Assembly: GCF_001514235.1 (NCBI RefSeq)
Contig: NZ_KQ948932.1
Coordinates: forward strand, 81,187-145,186
DNA length: 64,000 nt
From: Streptomyces caeruleatus
Lineage (GTDB): Bacteria > Actinomycetota > Actinomycetes > Streptomycetales > Streptomycetaceae
Reading direction: 5' to 3'
Both the position numbers and the translations under genes were made by a program. The notes beneath the pieces were generated by a model, which was not told where the DNA came from, did no database searches, and saw only the letters and a list, made by a program, of their open reading frames with translations. This document shows positions 8,140 to 16,386 of this stretch, one piece after another (positions within the stretch are counted from its first letter, which is position 1; the number at the start of each line of letters is the position of its first letter).

Positions 8140-9498
8140 GTGGGACGACTCTTCGGCACGGACGGCGTGCGCGGCGTCGCCAACGCGGATCTGACGGCCG
8201 AGATGGCGCTCGGTCTGTCCGTGGCGGCCGCGCACGTACTGGCCGAGGCGGGCACCTTCGAGGGCCACCGGCCCACAGCGGTGGTCGGACGGGATCCGCG
8301 TGCGTCCGGGGAGTTCCTGGAGGCCGCCGTGGTGGCCGGTCTGGCGAGTGCGGGCGTCGACGTGCTGCGGGTCGGCGTGCTGCCGACGCCCGCGGTGGCG
8401 TTCCTGACCGGCTCGCTCGGCGCCGACCTCGGCGTCATGCTCTCCGCCAGCCACAACGCCATGCCCGACAACGGCATCAAGTTCTTCGCCCGCGGCGGCC
8501 ACAAGCTCGCCGACGAGCTGGAGGACCGTATCGAGACCGTCTACGACGAGCACCGCCACGGTGAGCCGTGGCAGCGGCCGACGGGTGCGGCGGTCGGGCG
8601 GGTGCGGTCGTACGGCGAGGGGTTCGAGGAGTACGTCGCCCATCTGCTTGGCGTGCTGCCCAACCGGCTGGACGGGCTGAAGATCGTCCTCGACGAGGCG
8701 CACGGCGCCGCGGCCGGTGTGTCGCCGGAGGCGTTCAAGCGGGCCGGTGCCGAGGTCGTGACCATCGGTGCCGAGCCGGACGGGCTCAACATCAACGACG
8801 GGTGCGGGTCCACGCATCTGGAGAAGCTGAAGGCCGCCGTCGTCGAGCACGGTGCCGCTCTCGGGATCGCGCACGACGGTGACGCCGACCGCTGCCTCGC
8901 CGTGGACCACACCGGCGACGAGGTGGACGGCGACCAGATCCTCGCCGTGCTCGCGCTGGACATGCGGGAGCGGTCCGTGCTGCGCTCCGAGACGGTCGTG
9001 GCGACCGTCATGTCCAACCTCGGCTTCAAGCTGGCGCTGGAGCGCGAGGGGCTGAAGCTGGTGCAGACCGCCGTGGGTGACCGGTATGTGCTGGAGGAGA
9101 TGAAGCAGCACGGGTACGCCCTCGGCGGCGAGCAGTCCGGGCATGTGATCATCCTCGATCACGCGACGACCGGTGACGGCACGCTGACCGGGCTGCTGCT
9201 GGCCGCTCGGGTCGCGCAGACCGGGCGTACGCTGCGGGAGCTTGCGGCTGTGATGGAGCGGTTGCCTCAGGTGCTGATCAATGTGCCGGACGTGGACCGG
9301 TCCCGGGTCGGGGACTCGGCCGACCTTGCGGCTGCCGTTGGCGAGGCTGAGCGGGAACTCGGGGCTACGGGGCGGGTGTTGTTGCGGCCGTCCGGGACTG
9401 AGCCGTTGGTGCGGGTGATGGTTGAGGCCGCGGATATTGATCAGGCGCGGTCTGTTGCCGGGCGGTTGGCTGATGTGGTGAAGTCCGCGCTGGGGTAG
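8140..9498 (+). CDS. glmM: phosphoglucosamine mutase
   Basis: GlmM interconverts glucosamine-6-phosphate and glucosamine-1-phosphate on the route to UDP-GlcNAc and peptidoglycan. 452 residues starting from the GTG at 8140, chosen because AGGAGG lies just upstream and GRLFGTDGVRGVAN is the family N-terminus. The phosphoserine loop SASHN has its catalytic Ser at about residue 104. The Mg-binding loop DGDADRC and the C-terminal sugar-phosphate loop RPSGTEPLVRVMVE are intact. It partners functionally with glmS at 13.8 kb. Its position downstream of rpsI is conserved in streptomycetes. Confidence 0.97.
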   Translation: MGRLFGTDGVRGVANADLTAEMALGLSVAAAHVLAEAGTFEGHRPTAVVGRDPRASGEFLEAAVVAGLASAGVDVLRVGVLPTPAVAFLTGSLGADLGVMLSASHNAMPDNGIKFFARGGHKLADELEDRIETVYDEHRHGEPWQRPTGAAVGRVRSYGEGFEEYVAHLLGVLPNRLDGLKIVLDEAHGAAAGVSPEAFKRAGAEVVTIGAEPDGLNINDGCGSTHLEKLKAAVVEHGAALGIAHDGDADRCLAVDHTGDEVDGDQILAVLALDMRERSVLRSETVVATVMSNLGFKLALEREGLKLVQTAVGDRYVLEEMKQHGYALGGEQSGHVIILDHATTGDGTLTGLLLAARVAQTGRTLRELAAVMERLPQVLINVPDVDRSRVGDSADLAAAVGEAERELGATGRVLLRPSGTEPLVRVMVEAADIDQARSVAGRLADVVKSALG

Positions 9499-9532
9499 TG
9501 GAGCGTGCCGGGTAGGGGTGGGGGGTTTCCGT

Positions 9533-9618
9533 GGCGTTGCGGGCTGCGGGCTCGTCGTGGCTTGTCGCGCCCACGCGGCGGAGCCGCACATCGATACAGC
9601 CCCGCGCCCCTAAGGGGC
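9533..9618 (+). repeat. dispersed intergenic repeat, long form, copy C
   Basis: The left flank CTGCGGGCTCGTCGTGGCTT and the right flank CCCCGCGCCCCTAAGGGGCG match the short copies, but the middle is replaced by CCACGCGGCGGAGCCGCACA followed by TCGATACAG. It lies between convergent glmM and the DUF389 gene and contains small internal palindromes (GCGGC-GGA-GCCGC). Confidence 0.75.
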
Positions 9619-10545
9619 GTTGCCCCTCGGGCGTTTCCCCCAGAGCCATTTCTGGGCCAGTAGGGTCAGGGCGCCGGCCAGGACGATGCCGAGCAGGTTC
9701 AGCAGGAGCTGTTCTGTGGAGCCCCAGGTCTGCTTTGTGTCGCCGTAGCTGAGGGCCACCGCCGCGTTGGCGGCTGCCGGGACCGTGGTGACCGAGATGG
9801 CGACGCCGACCAGGGCGCCGGACTTGGCGGACGTGAGGGACAGGGTGCCGGCGATGCCGGCCAGGACCGCCACGATGAACGAGAAGGCGTCGGGGGCGTA
9901 GACGAAGGCGGTGCTCGGGCGGTCGGCCTTCAGCTGTTCCTTCGAGAACAGGTCCAGCGTGTCCATGAACGAGCTGAAGCCGACCGTCACCGCCATGGCG
10001 ACGGCGAAACCGACGACGAGCGCGATCAGCGACCGCAGGGCGAGCCGGGGTGCCCGCTGGACGAGGGCCGTGCTGAGGCCGGCGAGCGGGCCGAACTCCG
10101 GGCCGACCGCCATCGCGCCGACGATCAGGATCGCGTTGTCGAGCACGACACCGCAGGCCGCGATCATCGTGGCGAGCGTGAGGAAGGCGAGGTACGTCGC
10201 GGAGAGCGTCGACTCCTCGTGCGTCGCGTCGGCCAGGTGCTCCCACAGCACCGCGTCGGCGCCTTCGCCGGGGGCCTCCGCCTCGGCCTTGTCGGCTCGC
10301 TTGGACAGTGACAGGTCGATGTTCTCCACGGCGATGGAGCCGCGCTCCTGGATGCCCAACTCCTGGAGGTCGGTGAGGAGTTCGTCGCCCGCCTCACGCG
10401 CCACGTCGCACAGCACCAGGTCCCCGACGGGGTTGCGGGCTGCGCCGGGCAGGACGGCGACATGGGCCGTCCCCACCGTCTTCTCGATGAGGCGGACCAC
10501 GTCGTCGGTCTTGTCGGACGGTGTGATCAGGCGCAGGTGCAGCAT
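9610..10545 (-). CDS. DUF389 family membrane protein
   Basis: 311 residues from ATG. It has a soluble N-terminal region (LHLRLITPSDKTDDVVRLIE, an ACT-like half), then about six hydrophobic segments including LDNAILIVGAMAVGPEFGPL, which is characteristic of DUF389 proteins, and VGVAISVTTVPAAANAAVAL. Function is not established for the family. It starts 16 bases after the coaA stop, so it is probably co-transcribed with coaA. Its 3' end reaches into the edge of repeat copy C. Confidence 0.85.
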   Translation of the reverse strand: MLHLRLITPSDKTDDVVRLIEKTVGTAHVAVLPGAARNPVGDLVLCDVAREAGDELLTDLQELGIQERGSIAVENIDLSLSKRADKAEAEAPGEGADAVLWEHLADATHEESTLSATYLAFLTLATMIAACGVVLDNAILIVGAMAVGPEFGPLAGLSTALVQRAPRLALRSLIALVVGFAVAMAVTVGFSSFMDTLDLFSKEQLKADRPSTAFVYAPDAFSFIVAVLAGIAGTLSLTSAKSGALVGVAISVTTVPAAANAAVALSYGDTKQTWGSTEQLLLNLLGIVLAGALTLLAQKWLWGKRPRGNAP

Positions 10546-10561
10546 GGCGGCAGCGTAGCCG

Positions 10562-11551
10562 TCACAGCTTGCGCAGGCTCAGGCGCTGCACCTTGTGGTC
10601 TGGGCCCTTGCGGACGACCAGGGTGGCCCGGCCCCGGGTGGGCGCGATGTTCTCCACCAGGTTGGGCTTGTTGATGGTGCGCCACATCGTGCGGGCGTAG
10701 TCGAGGGCCTCCTCCTCGGACACCTGGGTGTACTTGCGGAAGTACGAGGACGGGTTCTGGAAGGCGGTCTCGCGCAGCCGCTTGAAGCGGTTGAGGTACC
10801 ACTGCTCGATGTCCTCGGTGCGCGCGTCGACGTACACGCTGAAGTCGAAGTAGTCGGCGAGGCCGACCCGGGTGCGGCCGTCCTTGCCGGGGAGGGCGGG
10901 CTGGAGGACGTTCAGGCCCTCGACGATCAGGATGTCGGGGCGGCGGACCGTGAGCTTCTGGTCCGGGACGATGTCGTAGATCAGGTGGGAGTAGACGGGG
11001 GCCGTGACCTCGTCCTTGCCCGCCTTGATGTCGGCGACGAAGCGGGTCAGCGCGCGGCGGTCGAAGGACTCGGGGAAACCTTTCCGCGACATCAGGCCGC
11101 GGGCTTGTAGCTCCTTGGTCGGCAGCAGGAAGCCGTCCGTGGTCACCAGCTCGACGCGTGGGTGCTCGGGCCAGCGGGAGAGCAGGGCCTGGAGGAGGCG
11201 GGCGACCGTGGACTTGCCCACGGCGACCGAGCCGGCGACCCCTATGACGAACGGGGTGCCGGACTGGGAGCCCTGTTCGCCGAGGAAGGTGTTCAGGGCG
11301 CCGCGCAGGCCGTCGGTGGCGCCCACGTAGAGGTTCAGGAGGCGGGAGAGCGGGAGGTAGATGTCCCGTACCTCGTCGAGGTCGATGACATCGCCGAGAC
11401 CGCGCAGCTTCTCGACCTCCTCCGCGGTGAGCGGCAGCGGGGTCTTGTCGCGCAGCGCGCTCCACTCCGAGCGGGTGAGGTCGACGTAGGGAGTCGCCTC
11501 CGGCCTGGGCCGGTGGGCGCTCCGGGGCATCGAGGAGACCGGAGAGATCAC
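10562..11551 (-). CDS. coaA: type I pantothenate kinase
   Basis: CoaA phosphorylates pantothenate with ATP, the first and controlling step of coenzyme A synthesis. 329 residues starting from the GTG at 11551; an internal ATG at 11530 (MPRSAHRP) is an alternative and better matches usual family length. The P-loop GVAGSVAVGKST, VELVTTDGFLLP, GFPESFD, YSHLIYDIVPDQ and DILIVEGLNVLQ are all present. It is divergent from the ABC exporter, with a G-rich spacer between. The following DUF389 gene is probably in the same operon. Confidence 0.96.
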   Translation of the reverse strand: MISPVSSMPRSAHRPRPEATPYVDLTRSEWSALRDKTPLPLTAEEVEKLRGLGDVIDLDEVRDIYLPLSRLLNLYVGATDGLRGALNTFLGEQGSQSGTPFVIGVAGSVAVGKSTVARLLQALLSRWPEHPRVELVTTDGFLLPTKELQARGLMSRKGFPESFDRRALTRFVADIKAGKDEVTAPVYSHLIYDIVPDQKLTVRRPDILIVEGLNVLQPALPGKDGRTRVGLADYFDFSVYVDARTEDIEQWYLNRFKRLRETAFQNPSSYFRKYTQVSEEEALDYARTMWRTINKPNLVENIAPTRGRATLVVRKGPDHKVQRLSLRKL

Positions 11552-11796
11552 AGTCCATTGTTACGGGAGTACGAACGGACGGTGAGGTGGGATCCGTCAC
11601 CCCGCGACCTTTTGGAGAAAGATACGGCGATCGGAAGGAAGGGGGGCAAGGGGGAGCCAGAGGGAGCCAGGGGGAGCAAAGGGGGCAATGGAGGGCAAGG
11701 CTGGGCAAGTGGGGAATGTCAGTGGCGTGCGTCACAGTTGTGGGAGAGGTGGGCCCGGGCCGGGTCCACGACCTCGAGGGGTGACGAGGGGTGACC
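11552..11796. other. divergent promoter region with G-rich tract
   Basis: This region lies between coaA (minus) and the ABC exporter (plus). Bases 11636-11716 of the plus strand are almost all purine, with many GGGG runs and repeated GGGAGCCA units. I see no clear -10/-35 pair. GAGGGG at 11786-11791 serves the exporter gene. Confidence 0.55.
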
Positions 11797-12828
11797 ATGA
11801 CGACGTATGCGATCGAGGCGCAAGGCCTGGTCAAGCGGTTCAAGGACACCGAGGCGCTGGCCGGGGTCGATCTGAGGGCCCGTAGAGGCACGGTGCTCGG
11901 ACTGCTGGGGCCCAACGGCGCGGGGAAGACGACCGCGGTGCGGATCTTCGCGACGTTGCTGCGGCCCGACGGGGGCAGGGCGCGGGTGGCCGGGCACGAC
12001 GTGGTCCGGGACGCCGGGGTCGTGCGCGCCATGGTCGGGCTGACCGGGCAGTACGCGGCGGTGGACGAGAACCTGACCGGCACGGAGAACCTGCTGCTCA
12101 TCGGCCGGCTGCTCGGTCTGTCCCGGCGGGACGCCAGGGCGAGGGCCCGTGAGCTGCTGGAGCGCTTCCAGTTGACGGACGCGGCCGGGCGGGCCACGAA
12201 GACGTACTCGGGCGGAATGCGCAGACGTCTGGACCTCGCCGCCAGCCTCGTGGGCCGGCCCAGCATCCTCTTCCTCGACGAGCCGACGACCGGCCTCGAC
12301 CCGCACAGCCGCGGTGAGCTGTGGGACCTGCTGCGGGGGCTGGTGGCGGACGGGGCGACGGCGCTGCTGACCACGCAGTATCTGAACGAGGCCGATGTGC
12401 TCGCCGACGACATCGTGGTGATCGACAAGGGGCGGGTGATCGCCGAGGGCACCCCGGACCAGCTGAAGTCGCAGGTCGGAGGGCAGGTGCTGGAGCTGCG
12501 GCCGGTCGCGGAACGGGATCTCGCGCGGGCGCACGTGCTGGTGGCCGCGGCCGCGGGGCCTCAGGCCCGGATCGAGGGCGAGACGGTCACCGCCCCGGTG
12601 AAGGACCCCGAGTTGATGCCGGCCGTAGTGCGCACCCTCGACCGGGAGGGGATCGCGGTGGGCGAGCTCGCGCTGCGCCGCTCCTCGCTCGACGAGGTCT
12701 TCCTCGCCCTGACCGGCCACCGCGCCGAACCGGGCGAGCCGGAGGGCAACGGCGGTGCCGCCGTCCGGGAAGGGGACGACGCTCAGGTGCGGGAGGCCGA
12801 GCTGCGGAAGGCGGTGACGCGGCCATGA
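11797..12828 (+). CDS. DrrA-like ABC transporter ATPase
   Basis: 343 residues from ATG 11797, spaced five bases from GAGGGG; GTG 11791 is the alternative. The Walker A is GPNGAGKTT, the signature YSGGMRRRLDLAASL, Walker B FLDEPTTGLDP and the switch region LTTQYLNEADVLAD. The C-terminal extension of about 110 residues (VVRTLDREGIAVGELALRRS, then SLDEVFLALTGH) is the pattern of daunorubicin-resistance DrrA proteins, which power drug or lipid export. The stop overlaps the permease start (ATGA), so the two genes are translationally coupled. Substrate unknown. Confidence 0.93.
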   Translation: MTTYAIEAQGLVKRFKDTEALAGVDLRARRGTVLGLLGPNGAGKTTAVRIFATLLRPDGGRARVAGHDVVRDAGVVRAMVGLTGQYAAVDENLTGTENLLLIGRLLGLSRRDARARARELLERFQLTDAAGRATKTYSGGMRRRLDLAASLVGRPSILFLDEPTTGLDPHSRGELWDLLRGLVADGATALLTTQYLNEADVLADDIVVIDKGRVIAEGTPDQLKSQVGGQVLELRPVAERDLARAHVLVAAAAGPQARIEGETVTAPVKDPELMPAVVRTLDREGIAVGELALRRSSLDEVFLALTGHRAEPGEPEGNGGAAVREGDDAQVREAELRKAVTRP

Positions 12829-13640
12829 CCGCCACCGCCACGACCATCACGGCCCCGGTCACCAAGTCGGGCCGCGTCCGACCGCTCGACGGGCTCCGGC
12901 AGACCTTCACGATGGCCTGGCGGAGCCTGGTCGCGGTCAAGCACAACCCGCTGGAGCTGGTCGACTACAGCATCACGCCCATCATGTTCGTGTTCCTCTT
13001 CACGTATGTGCTGGGCGGGCAGATGGCCGGGTCGCCCGAGGCGTACCTGAAGTACGCGTTGCCCGGGATCATCGTCCAGAACACCCTGTTCATGACCATG
13101 TACACGGCCATGGCGCTCAACACCGACCTCACCAAGGGCGTCTTCGACCGCCTGCGCAGCCTGCCGATAGCCCGCTCCGCCCCGCTCATCGGCCGCATCA
13201 CCGCGGACCTCGCCAAGCACGTCTGGGCGATGCTTCTGATGATCGGCCTCGGCCTGCTGCTCGGCTTCCGGATCACCGGGGGACTGGACGGGCTGGTGCT
13301 CGGGATGCTGCTGGTGGTCGTCTTCGCCGCGGCGGTGTCGTGGAGCGCGGTGCTCATCGGGATGCTCGCCGGGGACGCGGAGAAGGTGCAGGCGTTCGCC
13401 TTCACGATCATCTTCCCGATCACCTTCACCAGCAGCGCCTTCGTGATGGTCGACACCATGCCGGGGTGGCTCCAGGCGTGGAGCGACGTCAATCCGGTGA
13501 CGCATCTGTCGGACGCGTTCCGGGGGCTGTTGCTGGGTGGGGCTGTGGCGGAGCCGGTGCTGTGGTCGTTGGTGTGGGCCGCGGGGATAGCGATGGTCTT
13601 CTATCCGGTGGCCATGCGGGCCTATCGGGCGAAGACGTGA
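12825..13640 (+). CDS. DrrB-like ABC-2 type permease
   Basis: 271 residues. It overlaps the ATPase gene by four bases. Six hydrophobic segments are visible (ITPIMFVFLFTYVLGG, LPGIIVQNTLFMTMYTAM, MLLMIGLGLLLGF, MLLVVVFAAAVSWSAVLIG and others), with the conserved cytoplasmic FDRLRSLPIARSAPLIGR and the re-entrant NPVTHLSDAFRGLL. It would form the membrane half of an exporter with the upstream ATPase. No resistance or biosynthetic genes lie nearby, so the exported compound cannot be guessed. Confidence 0.92.
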   Translation: MTATATTITAPVTKSGRVRPLDGLRQTFTMAWRSLVAVKHNPLELVDYSITPIMFVFLFTYVLGGQMAGSPEAYLKYALPGIIVQNTLFMTMYTAMALNTDLTKGVFDRLRSLPIARSAPLIGRITADLAKHVWAMLLMIGLGLLLGFRITGGLDGLVLGMLLVVVFAAAVSWSAVLIGMLAGDAEKVQAFAFTIIFPITFTSSAFVMVDTMPGWLQAWSDVNPVTHLSDAFRGLLLGGAVAEPVLWSLVWAAGIAMVFYPVAMRAYRAKT

Positions 13641-13659
13641 GATGACCTGCGGGGGCGTG

Positions 13660-13685
13660 CGGACCAGGTGCTCGGACCAGGTGCT
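13660..13685 (+). repeat. two tandem 13-bp units upstream of glmS
   Basis: CGGACCAGGTGCT occurs twice back to back (13660-13672 and 13673-13685). The pair lies about 75-100 bases upstream of the probable glmS transcription start. It could be a regulator site or chance duplication. Confidence 0.6.
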
Positions 13686-13760
13686 AGTACCTCGGCGGGA
13701 ATTTCCGAATTCGGGCAGGCGGCGCGGTGTTCGGGGGCGAACTCGGTGACGTCCGGACCG

Positions 13761-13766
13761 TAGGCT
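13761..13766 (+). promoter_or_regulatory. -10 element giving a probably leaderless glmS mRNA
   Basis: TAGGCT ends seven bases before the glmS ATG, and no ribosome site precedes that ATG. The surrounding decamer CCGTAGGCTG recurs at the same position before tsaB (26780-26789). A TANNNT hexamer at this distance is the usual mark of leaderless streptomycete transcripts. Confidence 0.5.
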
Positions 13767-13773
13767 GCCGCGC

Positions 13774-15621
13774 ATGTGCGGAATCGTGGGATACGTGGGG
13801 TCGCAGTCGGCGCTGGAGATTGTCACGGCCGGACTGAAGCGGCTGGAGTACCGGGGGTACGACTCGGCGGGCGTCGCCGTCCTGGCGGACGGGGGGCTGG
13901 CGGCGGCGAAGAAGGCGGGGAAGCTCGTCAACCTGGAGAAGGAGCTGACGGAGCGGCCGCTGCCGACGGGGAGTACGGGGATCGGGCATACGCGGTGGGC
14001 CACTCACGGCGGGCCCACCGACGCCAACGCTCATCCGCATCTCGACAACGCCGGGCGGGTCGCCGTCGTGCACAACGGGATCATCGAGAACTTCGCCGCG
14101 TTGCGGGCGGAGTTGGAGGAGCGGGGGCATGAGCTGGCCTCCGAGACGGACACCGAGGTGGTCGCGCACCTGCTGGCCGAGGAGTTCTCGGTGACCGCCG
14201 ATCTCGCCGAGGCCATGCGGCTCGTGTGCCGGCGGCTCGAAGGGGCCTTCACGCTGGTCGCCGTGCATGCCGACGACCCCGATGTGGTCGTGGGCGCGCG
14301 GCGGAACTCGCCGCTCGTGGTGGGCGTTGGTGAGGGTGAGGCCTTTCTCGCCTCGGACGTCGCCGCGTTCATCGCCCATACGCGGTCGGCGATCGAGCTG
14401 GGTCAGGACCAGGTCGTCGAGCTGCGGCGGGACGGGGTGACCGTCACAGGGTTCGACGGGCGGCCGGCCGAGGTGCGGTCGTATCGCGTCGACTGGGATG
14501 CCGCCGCCGCGGAAAAGGGGGGCTATGACTACTTCATGCTCAAGGAGATCGCCGAGCAGCCCAAGGCTGTCGCCGATACCTTGCTGGGGCGCATCGACGC
14601 CGCCGGCTCCCTGACGCTGGACGAGGTCCGGATCAGCGCCTCCGAGCTGCGGGAGGTCGACAAGGTCGTCATCGTCGCCTGCGGTACGGCCTTCCACGCC
14701 GGGTTGATCGCCAAGTACGCCATCGAGCACTGGACGCGGATTCCGTGCGAGGTGGAGCTGGCGAGTGAGTTCCGGTACCGGGATCCGATCCTCGATCAGC
14801 AGACCCTCGTCATCGCCATCTCCCAGTCCGGCGAGACCATGGACACGCTCATGGCGCTACGGCACGCCCGTGAGCAGGGTGCCCGGGTGCTGGCGATCTG
14901 CAACACCAACGGGTCGACCATTCCGCGGGAGTCGGACGCGGTGCTGTACACCCATGCCGGGCCCGAGGTCGCCGTCGCCTCGACGAAGGCGTTTCTGACG
15001 CAGTTGGTGGCCTGCTACCTGGTCGCCTTGTACCTGGGGCAGGTGCGGGGCACGAAATGGGGCGACGAGATCCACGCCGTGATCCGGGACCTCGCGCACA
15101 TCGGCGGTGACGTCGAGCGGGTCCTGGAGACCATGGAGCCGGTACGGGAGCTCGCGCGCAGCCTCGTCCACAAGAACACGGTGCTCTTCCTCGGGCGGCA
15201 TGTGGGGTATCCGGTGGCGCTGGAGGGCGCGCTGAAGCTGAAGGAACTCGCCTATATGCATGCCGAGGGGTTTGCGGCGGGGGAGTTGAAGCACGGGCCC
15301 ATCGCCCTGATCGAGGACGATCTTCCGGTGGTCGTGGTCGTGCCCTCGCCCCGGGGACGGTCCGTTCTGCACGACAAGATCGTGTCCAACATGCAGGAGA
15401 TCCGGGCTCGGGGCGCCCGGACCATCGTGATCGCCGAGGAGGGGGACGAGGCGGTGGTGCCGTACGCGGACCACCTGATCCGGATCCCGGCCACGCCGAC
15501 GCTGCTTCAGCCGTTGGTGGCCACGGTGCCGTTGCAGGTGTTCGCGTGTGAGCTGGCCACCGCCCGGGGGAACGAGGTGGACCAGCCTCGGAACCTGGCG
15601 AAGTCGGTGACGGTGGAGTAG
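13774..15621 (+). CDS. glmS: glutamine-fructose-6-phosphate aminotransferase (isomerizing)
   Basis: GlmS makes glucosamine-6-phosphate from fructose-6-phosphate and glutamine, the committed step to UDP-GlcNAc. 615 residues. The N-terminal nucleophile Cys2 (MCGIVGYVG) begins the class II glutaminase domain with THGGPTDANAHPH. Two SIS domains follow (VACGTAFHAG with ISQSGETMDT; LGRHVGYPVALEGALKLKEL with HAEGFAAGELKHGPIAL). The C-terminus NLAKSVTVE is the invariant family end. It supplies the substrate of GlmM, encoded 4.3 kb upstream. I see no glmS ribozyme, and the start appears leaderless. Confidence 0.97.
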   Translation: MCGIVGYVGSQSALEIVTAGLKRLEYRGYDSAGVAVLADGGLAAAKKAGKLVNLEKELTERPLPTGSTGIGHTRWATHGGPTDANAHPHLDNAGRVAVVHNGIIENFAALRAELEERGHELASETDTEVVAHLLAEEFSVTADLAEAMRLVCRRLEGAFTLVAVHADDPDVVVGARRNSPLVVGVGEGEAFLASDVAAFIAHTRSAIELGQDQVVELRRDGVTVTGFDGRPAEVRSYRVDWDAAAAEKGGYDYFMLKEIAEQPKAVADTLLGRIDAAGSLTLDEVRISASELREVDKVVIVACGTAFHAGLIAKYAIEHWTRIPCEVELASEFRYRDPILDQQTLVIAISQSGETMDTLMALRHAREQGARVLAICNTNGSTIPRESDAVLYTHAGPEVAVASTKAFLTQLVACYLVALYLGQVRGTKWGDEIHAVIRDLAHIGGDVERVLETMEPVRELARSLVHKNTVLFLGRHVGYPVALEGALKLKELAYMHAEGFAAGELKHGPIALIEDDLPVVVVVPSPRGRSVLHDKIVSNMQEIRARGARTIVIAEEGDEAVVPYADHLIRIPATPTLLQPLVATVPLQVFACELATARGNEVDQPRNLAKSVTVE

Positions 15622-15637
15622 CGCGTCGCCGGTGGGG

Positions 15638-16180
15638 TCAGACCTGTTCGAGCGGGCGGTGCGGTTCGTCCGGGAGCTTCACGGTGATCGTGTCACCGGG
15701 ACGCACCGCGCCGCCCACCTCGACGACGCTCATGATCCCTGCCTTGCGCACGATGTTCCCCGCCTCGTCGCGGCCGACGACCTGCTTCAGCAGGCCCTGC
15801 TGGAAGGCGTCGATCTGCAGGCAGGGGTTGCGCAGGCCCGTGACCTGCACGACCGCCTCGTCGCCGATGTGCAGCAGCGTCCCGGTCGGCAGGGCGAGCA
15901 GGTCGATGCCGTTGGTGGTGATGTTCTCCCCGAGCTCACCGGGCCTGACGGCGAAGCCGTCCTTGCCGACCTCGGTGAACAGTTCCTCGTGAATGAGGTG
16001 GACCTGACGCAGGTTCGGCTGTGTGGGGTCCTGTGCGACACGGGAGCGGTGCTTGACGGTGACGCCGGCGTGCACGTCTCCCTCGACGCCGAGGCCGGCC
16101 AACAGGGTGATGCCGGGGCGGTTGGGCTTGGTGAAGGAGTAGTCGTTGTTGCTGCTGACTGCGGTTACCTTGGCGTTCAT
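15638..16180 (-). CDS. MOSC domain protein
   Basis: 180 residues. MOSC domains use a conserved cysteine to carry sulfur to molybdenum cofactor or to N-hydroxylated substrates. The motif GLRNPCLQIDAFQQGLL has the expected Cys, and LGENITTNGIDL and GVEGDVHAG are further MOSC landmarks. The ATG overlaps the stop of the DUF397 gene by four bases, placing it at the end of the XRE-DUF397 unit. That is an odd partner for a MOSC enzyme. A second MOSC gene lies at 59975. Substrate unknown. Confidence 0.88.
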   Translation of the reverse strand: MNAKVTAVSSNNDYSFTKPNRPGITLLAGLGVEGDVHAGVTVKHRSRVAQDPTQPNLRQVHLIHEELFTEVGKDGFAVRPGELGENITTNGIDLLALPTGTLLHIGDEAVVQVTGLRNPCLQIDAFQQGLLKQVVGRDEAGNIVRKAGIMSVVEVGGAVRPGDTITVKLPDEPHRPLEQV

Positions 16181-16386
16181 TCGGCGTGGGGTCCCTGGGT
16201 GGTGTGTTTAAGGGCGGTGATGAACGGGGTGAAGGCGGTTCGGGGGAAGGTGAGGGTTGCCCTGGCCGGGGTCTTTGAGTCGCGGACGGCGACGTGGGTG
16301 TTCGAGTTCGCGATCTCTACGCAATTGTTGCCGTCATCCGGACCTGAGTAGGACGACTTCCGCCAGTTGTCCATGGGGTGCCTCAC
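16177..16386 (-). CDS. DUF397 small protein of a WhiJ-type cluster
   Basis: 69 residues from a GTG at 16386 that overlaps the XRE stop (GTGA); an ATG lies four codons in. NWRKSSYSGPDDGNNCVEIA and VAVRDSKTP are the DUF397 hallmarks. Such small proteins are encoded next to XRE/DUF5753 regulators in dozens of copies per streptomycete genome, and genetic work on whiJ clusters suggests that they antagonise the regulator. Coupled on both sides, it would be made in step with the regulator and the MOSC protein. Confidence 0.92.
   Translation of the reverse strand: MRHPMDNWRKSSYSGPDDGNNCVEIANSNTHVAVRDSKTPARATLTFPRTAFTPFITALKHTTQGPHAE

Noticed and set aside
13700..13773. A glmS ribozyme or riboswitch upstream of glmS
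   Set aside because: The leader appears to be absent (leaderless start), and no ribozyme-like core is visible; actinobacterial glmS genes are not known for it.
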